Assembly: GCF_964340395.1 (NCBI RefSeq)
Contig: NC_135549.1
Span: forward strand, 2,531,001-2,595,000
DNA length: 64,000 nucleotides
Reading direction: 5' to 3'
Origin: Glandiceps talaboti
Taxonomy: Eukaryota; Hemichordata; Enteropneusta; Spengelidae
This document shows positions 55,673 to 64,000 of the stretch, in pieces. Position numbers and translations under genes: made by a program. The notes beneath the pieces are model-generated. The model did not search any database. It was not told the DNA's origin and saw only the letters and a list, made by a program, of their open reading frames with translations. Each line of letters starts with the position of its first letter. Positions within the stretch are counted from its first letter, which is position 1.

Positions 55673-58600
55673 TTTTGTCAAACTGGTCCTCACTTTTGGT
55701 ACCACTTGTTTTCATAAATACTTTTTTTTTAAATCTTTCTTACAGAAGATACTAGTAGTGATGAAAATCATCCTAATTATAGATTATATCATTCCATACA
55801 GACTATTGAAAAACAAATTTGACTTTAATAGTATCACTAAAATTTAACAATATTAAATAACAGTGTGTCAGAGCAGTTAGCCATGAATAATATATACAAT
55901 GAGATTGTAAAGTGCTGTAACTCATAGACTTAGCTTCCTTTCAAGCCAGATCGCCAAATCTCTGGGCTAAAAAATATGCTGTTGGTGGGTTGTTGGTTAG
56001 TTACTATTAGTCAATCAATCTTTATTGCATAACAACATGCCATAGCAAGCAAGGTAGAGCATACAAAAATAACATACAGAAATAAAGTGAATACAATACA
56101 GTCATTTTGCCCTTTGGAATGTACACATGTATATGGATCTAATGATGCATGTTTTATTTGTTGTTACAGACTAAAATGAACAGCAATATAGCACACTATT
56201 TATGTCCCAAGTCTCTTCATGTAAACAAACATTCTGATGTGTGTGGCCTGCAAACAAGTTTTCTTACAAAAACTTCACAGACAGTGTTTGCATTTGCTTG
56301 TATAATCACAGATTTAATGGCACAAATATTTGAATATCTGACAGAGTGGAGTACATGTACAAATAATGGCCGACACACAAATCAAGTCGTGCATCATGTA
56401 CTAATTATTAGGTCATAGCTGAAAATAAATGGTGAAGAATAAGTAAAGATCTGGTAGTCCTTATGGATACAGACCAGAAATAAAATTTCTGTAAAAAAAA
56501 ACCCCAAAAAACCCACAAACAAAAACATACAACCTGAAGACTTTAAAAATTTAATGTCATGTAAATTTTTACATTTAAAGTTTAGAAATAATTATAGTAC
56601 ATGATAAAGAAATGAAATTAATAAAATATGAAAATACAAATTAAAGTATTAAAAAACAATAAAATGTATGATGACCGTGATAAAAATGAATAAATAATCA
56701 GACTTAAATATTTTAAATTATAATTATGTTTTTATTGAAAAATAACTATGAGAATCCAGTATGGAGTGTAATGTACATGACTTCCATACATATATGCATA
56801 CATCTCTAAGGAAAACTACATTTACTTGACTACTAGTACTAGGGCATAATTACAGTTTTTATACTAAAGACCAGACAGACTGATTATAACTCAGTACCTA
56901 AAGAAAGGAGTTTAAAGTTTGTAAATTTGACAAAATGTTGGTATTTCATGAAATCATCAATATTATATGTGTGATACTATAGTATTAGAAATAAACGTTA
57001 CATTATTTGTGAAAATTAATTGTGTAGGTAATATAGTTTGACACACAGGTATGCTATCAATTACTTACATGCACATATTTTGTGAACCATTTATCAATAA
57101 AACAAGTGTACTTTGTACACAGACTGACAACAAGGAGTTGAAACAATCTGCAGTAACATTCCAACACGTGTTAGTTCTTTTCTCTCATTAGATTGCCGTG
57201 TGTGCCGATAACAAGGTCATCTTGAAGTCAGGAGATATTATGAATAGAGGTCTTTGTGTGTTGCTAACTTCTTGCTGTAATTCAATTTGACTTAAGTGTA
57301 ACCACAGACAGATTTGAACAGATTGTATTGTGGTCTCTAAATGTGTCAATGATTCCAACTTTACAAAATCACAATCTTACTGATAAGAATCTTACAAAAA
57401 GAAAACAACTTTGTGAAATGATAACACTACTTTTTCTTGTAATATATACAATATGTAGTTATATTGTGACACAATAATCTCATCATGATATATGTCTTCA
57501 TGTGACTTGGTTGGTGTAAAAACATTTCTCTTTGAATATTGTTATTATTTAACAAAACTGATGATAAATTTTACCTGTCATACTATTTGACAAACATACA
57601 AATTGTGTAGCCTACTACTAGATTGTAGAAACCCACCAATGTCACCTTAGAACTGATTTGTAAACACATTAAGATACTCGTTGACACAATATCCAGTGAA
57701 AAGTCACAATGAAATCAAATCTTATCAGCATTACATGTCATATTCTAATATCTCTATGTTCTAAAATTTATATGAATTCCTTCTTTATCTGTAAGATTGA
57801 ATTTTCAGGTCATAACTTCATAAATTAATTAAGAGACAATTAAAATAATACCAACAGTCTGCTAAATAATCCTTCATGATTGTTACCATGGTTTCAGTAT
57901 CCATAGTGATTCTTAGACCTGCTTATGTCCACTGCTATATTAATAATTCTTTGGATCTGTTATTGATGTTCTGATTGATCCAGAACTGAAAATTATCAAA
58001 GATTATCATAGAATAGATCTGTGAAGACAGTCACCCCCCCCTTCCCCTCCCCCCAAAAATACACAAATAAAAGTGTTGTGATGTTTGAAGAAAATAATGA
58101 CATAAACTTTAAAAAAATCCAATTTTGACTAATTTAATACTCTAAATGAAATGAATTTTATGCATTAGTCTGACTAAGTGCTGAAACGCTCTCATTCTCA
58201 ATATCCAGACTCAGTCAGACACATACGCAAGCTGATTATCGGTAATGTTTAAAAAAATTAATGCTATATGGATTCATATATTTTCCAATGAAAAATTGCC
58301 ATAGATGGATGGATACAGTTAGCAAGTATGAATGTTCACTAATGTACAATGTACAATTAATTTGTCCAACTGTATGTTATAAGGGGACCCTAACACACAC
58401 AGATTGATATGATATTGATATATACATACAAAGAGCAGAGTATCTCATCAAGTCATTGTATAATGCCGATATGACTATTGAAGCAAAGAACTAAAAACTC
58501 TTGTAAATATTTAAACGTTACAAAAATTTACATGTCATATATATTCCCCAAGTTGTTGTTAATGTACCTTGTAGTGTATTCATTTCAGTAACTGTTTACT

Positions 58601-59118
58601 TCTCTCTACCCCATGAACTACATTCTCAGTCTGAAAACCCTCTCTCCCAACCATTAATTATGTGACAATGATTGATATAATGTGTCAAGGTGTTCTAAAT
58701 CAACTCCTACACATAACAGGACCTCTATGTAAGCTGTTAGAGTGAAAACAACTTGTAGGCCACCCACTACAATTGTGAAGTACTCCAGGAAGTCTAGTAA
58801 TAAACTAATATCTATCAACGAAATAGACAGGAAAGTGATGGCATATACAAATCCATCAATTTCAAAGTTTCACTCTATATGTTGTTAATTCAGGATATTT
58901 GTTTCATGTGAAACTACTTAACAGACTGTAGTCATTAGTTTTAAAGTCTGTTTATGGATAGTGTAGTAGTCTGGTAATACATTATATATAGCATTTATTT
59001 ATAGCTCCACCTTTTTACTGACAAAAAGTATATAAACAAATTCTCAACAATTTATCAATTGCTTTACATGTATAATAATAGTAATACTTGTATTTCTCAG
59101 AATCAAAATATAATAATC
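55672..59118. other. Non-coding stretch with one retroposon tail
   Basis: AT-rich. Apart from the LINE-like tail near 56010-56110 and a short poly-C patch at 58033-58053, nothing was recognised. Short frames (such as 56149-56418) have no known relatives. Confidence 0.45.
56010..56110 (-). mobile_element. Probable retroposon 3' tail
   Basis: On the minus strand this reads TTATGCAATAAAGATTGATTG followed by ACT, a polyadenylation-like AATAAA running into a GATT repeat. That is a form typical of 3' ends of CR1-like LINEs and their derivatives. The upstream body is not recognisable, so the left-right limits are approximate. Confidence 0.45.
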
Positions 59119-59124
59119 AGTAAT

Positions 59125-59127
59125 GAA

Positions 59128-59166
<39 letters not shown>

Positions 59167-59167
59167 A
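59125..59167. repeat. (AAAT)n microsatellite
   Basis: About eleven AAAT units. Confidence 0.96.
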
Positions 59168-59391
59168 TTTATTTTACAAAGATGGGGACAGGAAACAAAA
59201 TGGAGTCCATTCCACTAACAAACTTGAAAGTTTTCTCTGGGCAAACTGTTTGTATTCTCTGGAAATAATTGTACAACTAAAGTTGTGCTAATGTTTGCTA
59301 TTTACAATCATTCTCTCAAGAACTCGACAAAAAATTCTAAACATTAAACTACTATTTCAACTAATTGGGAAAATAAACACATTCTTAAAAA

Positions 59392-59800
59392 TTGAAAAAA
59401 AGGCAAACTTTAACGCGGCACAAAGTGACAATAGAATTGGAGAAAATATTAAGGTTGGCTATTTGCAGAAATGAAGATAATGTTTGTTATAGATGTGTAA
59501 CTGTCACAATGAATGCTGAGACAATTGATCATAAAACGTTACGTCATTTTCAGGCTGAAAGAAGAAAAATATTTGGGAATAATACAAGTAAAGGTATTCC
59601 TCCTCAAGCATAATATGGAAAACAGTCACGGCAATTTTGAACATTGTGGCACAATATTTCTTACATCACAAAACCTGACATAGATGCTTGTTGTTGTGAA
59701 GTAGATTATGACCAGGTAATAAAAATCCATATATTTTTGTTTGACCCTCATTTAGTCTGTGCATGGATCTATTTATTGAGTCTCACTAATAGATCTATCA
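59392..59800. other. Low-support open frames, nothing recognised
   Basis: A 73-codon plus frame (59392-59613, MKKRQTLTRHKV...) is lysine/arginine-rich and resembles no family I can name. It may be an element fragment given the adjacent LINE end. Confidence 0.25.
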
Positions 59801-60117
59801 ATCAATCAATCGATGCAATTTATATAGCGCCAATTCCACTATGACAAGAGTTCAAAGGCGCTGTACAGTCAAAATGTTTTAGAAAACAGGTAAGTCTTTA
59901 AGTGTTTTTTAAATGTGCTAATTGTAACTTGTTCGCGAATTTCAATTGGTAGTTCATTCCACAGACGAGGCGCAGCAGAAGAAAACGATCTTCCTCCATA
60001 AGATTCCAGCTTGTACTTAGGTACATATAGGAGATGTTTATCTATGGTCTGTGGCATTGAATCATCTGGAAATATCTCATTATAGAGATGATGCAATGTT
60101 TAAGAGCATCTAGAGTA
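59797..60117 (-). mobile_element. Truncated LINE (non-LTR retrotransposon) 3' end
   Basis: Minus-strand residues read LLYVPKYKLESYGGRSFSSA then APRLWNELPIEIR and FKKHLKTYLFS before a stop near 59868. This RSFS-AAPRLWN-LP-IR-FK--LK-(H/Y)LF signature closes the reverse transcriptase ORF of many CR1/L2-type LINEs. The 3'UTR follows (GGCGCTATATAAATTGCAT) and ends in a GATT repeat (59797-59813). Only the last 75 codons remain, with a stop just upstream, so it is a dead 5'-truncated copy. Confidence 0.82.
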
Positions 60118-60220
60118 TAACCTTAGCTTATGTGTGGTATACAAAAAGAAGTAGACAAAATGAAAACAAGTTGATTGTAGGAATAAGTATACATTAATGC
60201 AATCAGGAGAGGAGCATATA

Positions 60221-60315
60221 CCCTCCAAGGTGGAGCACAGATAACTAACACACAGTTAGTTAGTTATCTGTGGGTGGAGGGTTTATGAGTGGAGGTACAA
60301 CAATGTGTTGTACCT
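60221..60315. repeat. Two adjacent hairpins
   Basis: First, CCCTCC...CAGATAACTAAC (60221-60249) pairs with GTTAGTTATCTG...GGAGGG (60258-60280). Second, AGGTACAACA, loop ATG, TGTTGTACCT (60293-60315) is a perfect 10-bp stem. They may be ends of a degraded element. Confidence 0.7.
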
Positions 60316-60336
60316 TGAGACAATGCTGTAACATTT

Positions 60337-60729
60337 ATGTCTGGACATCAACTATCAGACATGCAAAGTCCCTGCAGGGTGACTTCTAGTCTATCTGCTA
60401 GACCTGATAGAATACGACACGCGACCGAACATCGCTATCGAGGATGGAACATCAAGCCCTCACTGCGAACTTCGTTCGCTTATAGTATCGAAAGAAAGCC
60501 TGAACGTCTAGCAGCAAGACTAGGTGACTTCCTGTACCTAAAACATCTACAGACTAATCGGTGTCTCATAATGTCTGACCACCAAGGTGATTTACATAAT
60601 CACCTGTATACTTTAATAGTACATGACTCATTCTTCAAAGAATTCCTGTGTCAACTAACCATAAGTATTAACATAATAATGAACTACATAGTTTTGGATA
60701 AAAGTTATACCACAGCCCACACTTTATAG
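60337..60729 (+). other. 130-codon open frame of unknown nature
   Basis: The frame begins MSGHQLSDMQSP and holds an Arg-rich middle. The DNA at 60400-60510 is richer in CpG than its neighbours and includes the palindrome GCGAACTTCGTTCGC. No family is recognised, and no splice or promoter evidence was found. A transposon remnant is as likely as a gene. Confidence 0.25.
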
Positions 60730-61834
60730 TGGTCTGAGGTTATGCACACAGTCAGTGTAAAGGTCAATTTTCGCCTCCACCATTATGTATAAAAAGTGAG
60801 TACAAATCCAGACACCCCCATCCCCCCCTCCAAGATATATGAATTACTGTTATACAAATATGGCAACAGTATCTATGGTAACATTATTAGAGTATGAATG
60901 TTACTGCTTTTCTAGAGACTTTTGTTTTTGGTTATTAATTTTTATAATATTTAGGTTGACTGAAATAATTGGACATAATGATATTAGAAATATGTATTTC
61001 ATATTCATTTTTGATAACATATTATTTATTTTAATTTATGTATAAACTATTTGTATAATGTGTATGTGAATGTGTCCTAGAACTTTAGATATATTGATGA
61101 CACAGAGAGAAGGAAATTAAGGAATGAAATACTCCCTGTCTGGAGCTGGACTCCTTCATTGAATCTTTCAAATCTCTCTTTGTTAGAGACCACATTGGTT
61201 CATGTATTCAGATTAACCATAAAGTGTTTATATTTGGCCACCCTGCAGAGACTTGTCCCAAGAAGCTCTCTACATTATAAGGTCTCTGAACTATGCATAT
61301 ACAATCTTGTCAGAATTGTTGCTAAATCTTTCATTCAGAAAACATTTTTTTTTAAAAATTGTCTAAAGGTCTACAAATTTAGATGACAGGAACAACAAAG
61401 AAAGAGGTGTCTCAATACACAATAAGAAAATTAACATTTCTAGTCTTTTGTTTTACAGTTTATAGCTTTCATAATAGTGACCAAGACATTTTGTAAATCC
61501 ATCATTTGACATTGAAACTTGTAGACAGACCCATACAGGGCTAAGAGACTCAAATACTGTCTGGCATTGGTCCTTGATTTAAACAGCATATGGACTTTGT
61601 ATAATTAGCACTGGTACCCACATATAATTCTTTTTTATAGGTACTTGTATGTGTGTTTTCTACTTGAGACTGACACCTTACATGGTGTGTGTTTACAGCC
61701 TGTTGTCTTGTTGACTCAGAATTAAAACTGGTTGGTTCAGTTGAGAGATATGTTTACTTGGCAATGTCTGTATTATAATTTTACTATAAATCATGTATTG
61801 TAGGAAAGTTCTTTACAATAGGAGAGAACTATTT

Positions 61835-62150
61835 GTGGAGGGGGGGGGGGAGGAAGTGGGTATGGCAGCAAATTTTTTCCATCACTGTCAGACAGCAATT
61901 TTTTTTCTATTGTCAGTCCTGCATCAAATTATTTTTTCCATGTGTAGAAGCAATGCAAAATTTTTTTCTCGGTTATCAATTTTGTAGCACATCGCTACAC
62001 ATTTTTTATTACTTCTGTCTGTTGGAACAATTTTTTTCTCAAGCTATTATGGGATCAAATTACTTTTTTTCTCCTTCACCTGTCGACAATTTTTTTTCTT
62101 CTCAAAGTCCCCCCCCCCCCCAGAAATCAAATGGTTCTCCCCATATTACA
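61835..62150. repeat. Element with regularly spaced poly-T blocks
   Basis: Between a G-run (61839-61851) and a C-run (62109-62121), seven blocks of (C)AA(A)TTTTTTTTC type occur every 25 to 45 bp. The plus frame reads repeated Asn/Ile-Phe-Phe. The two edge runs are roughly complementary (GGGGG and CCCCC), so the ends can pair. Probably a repeat family; not coding. Confidence 0.55.
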
Positions 62151-62514
62151 GTATGTTTGTGAACACCATGATAACTTAGTTGTTGAAGAAGTGAATTTCA
62201 AAAACAAATTTATGCTTTGAATTTTCATCTATTTATCTTTTGATGAATTTGATCTGCACACATTTATGTATTTATTACAGATAACAATATCATTATCATT
62301 TTTCTTTATATTGTCAAAACTGTGATATCTTAACAACCAGGATATTGTGTTAGTCTCTGTTCAAATGTCTATCAACTTATCTGACAAACTATGTCAAAGC
62401 TTAGTGAAACTGACACTAACAAATTGATTTTTTACCAATGAATTGTTTTAAGTAGCATCCATGGATCTTATTTTCACTAAATGTACTTCACTGCTGGAAT
62501 ACAAATATGTTAAT

Positions 62515-62515
<1 letters not shown>

Positions 62516-62562
<47 letters not shown>
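62516..62562. repeat. (TGTC)n microsatellite
   Basis: About eleven to twelve TGTC units. Confidence 0.97.
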
Positions 62563-62563
<1 letters not shown>

Positions 62564-63451
62564 TGTCATATAATTTCAACAGAAATCTTAATACATTAAT
62601 AGTGAAAATAGAAGCCAAAAGAACAACTGTATGAAGACTGGGCAATGAAACTTAACAAATCTTTATATAATAAAATATAGACAAACAATATTTTTTTGAA
62701 AATGTCAACGTCTGTAGTGTCTAGGACATAAATATATAAAGTGTTTATATCAGGTAGTCTTCAGACTTGTGAGTGGGCAAGTGAATGAGTGGGTTAGTGA
62801 GTTGATGTGTGTACAGGTGGTTATCAGCTATAAACTTTATGTCAACTGGCTCATAAAACAAAACAGTGGAAGCAGAATGAAAACAGATGATGAAACTTTA
62901 TCACACATTGTGAATACATTAAACTGAAGTGGACTGTACTTTTTTGGAGAAATGTAGAGATCTGAAATGGAAGTCTGGGGGTTTGTTATGGAAGGTTAAC
63001 ACCTACCACTAGAGGGCATGATTTATTTGAGTGGTCTGTTGACATATCTTTCAATCCATTTATATCACTACTCTACTTCACCACTAGGGGGCATGATTTA
63101 TTGGAAAGGTCACTTTTCACTTGTCTTTTTGTCCAAATACAATCATTGTTGATTCATTGGATAGGTCTATAATAGCCACAACAAAACTGAAGCTCTGAAT
63201 CAATTTGTTTTTGTTGACCAGTCAATACCTAAGCTAGGTCATGCAAAGGTCATGATGGAATGGCTTACATACATCACTTTCAGTTGTATCAATTTTGTGG
63301 CTACAGTAGTTGGCATATACCCAAATCTCATTCTAATTGGATATTAGATATCTATTTGGTGGTGGCTGATATGCTGTCATATCATTTCATTGAATAGCTC
63401 AATAGTGTACAGAAACAACATACCAATACTGTCTAAACTAAACTAAGTATA

Positions 63452-63540
<89 letters not shown>
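63452..63540. repeat. (AAGT)n to (AACT)n compound microsatellite
   Basis: About fifteen AAGT units change in one step to about seven AACT units without loss of phase. Confidence 0.96.
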
Positions 63541-63541
<1 letters not shown>

Positions 63542-63651
63542 TAAACTAACTAAATAAATAAATAAATAACTCTGACTGAATTACCAACAAGCCAATAGAA
63601 TGAATGAGTAAATGAATTATAGACAAACATTGACAGATAGATGTTTCTTTT

Positions 63652-63822
<171 letters not shown>

Positions 63823-64000
63823 CATATAGATAGATATATAGGTAGATAGATAGACAGAGATAGATAGACAGACAGATAGGTAAACATATACATATGATTT
63901 TAAACAACTGGTTGCTAAGGATAAAAGTGACTAGACCATGTTTCTAGGGTCCATCTATTAAAAAAATGTATATATGCATTGAAGTTAATTTGTGTCTAGC

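Overview
This is a piece of an animal (metazoan) nuclear genome, most likely from a marine invertebrate. It is AT-rich, has spliced genes with introns from 0.3 to 9 kb, and is crowded with microsatellites, minisatellites and small inverted-repeat elements. No bacterial operon, CRISPR array, convincing tRNA or rRNA gene was seen. I cannot name the species from the sequence alone.

Two protein-coding genes are well supported and lie head to head. On the minus strand, from about 28.1 kb down to at least 7.4 kb, is the orthologue of Spindly (SPDL1), the kinetochore adaptor that couples dynein to dynactin. I reconstructed nine firm coding exons (plus one tentative) by joining GT/AG boundaries that keep the reading frame throughout. 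The joined protein keeps the N-terminal AAxxG CC1 box and the GNSLFAEV Spindly motif, followed by the second coiled-coil block. The C-terminal tail was not found. On the plus strand, 34762-39837 is one uninterrupted 1691-codon frame for a proline-rich transmembrane protein 3/4-like (PRRT3/PRRT4-like) protein: signal peptide, long Ser/Thr-rich mucin-like ectodomain, Glu-Pro hexapeptide repeats, about seven membrane helices and a long cytoplasmic tail. A non-coding 5' exon joined at 34599 is likely.

Layout: 1-1972 is a 43-bp satellite array running off the left edge. 1973-7366 is non-coding apart from small elements, including a clean 165-bp MITE at 5441-5605. 7.4-28.1 kb is SPDL1, whose introns hold a 1.15-kb TATG microsatellite, a 1.8-kb 23-bp minisatellite, a 43-bp array at 17.5-18.1 kb, and a long near-perfect hairpin (27626-27855) in the 5'UTR intron. 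28.2-34.6 kb is the intergenic region plus the presumed PRRT-like first intron. 34.8-39.8 kb is the PRRT-like gene, followed by a 4 x 73-bp array. 40.3-64 kb shows no recognisable host gene. It holds a 1.48-kb element with terminal inverted repeats and internal satellites (46994-48474), further MITE candidates, three minisatellites, a LINE 3' end (about 59.8-60.1 kb) and many simple repeats.

The two genes have no obvious functional link. SPDL1 acts in mitosis, and the PRRT-like protein is probably a cell-surface protein of unknown function. Very long open frames at 13.8-15.9 kb, 11.2-12.5 kb and 54.8-55.4 kb are artefacts of stop-free repeats, not genes.
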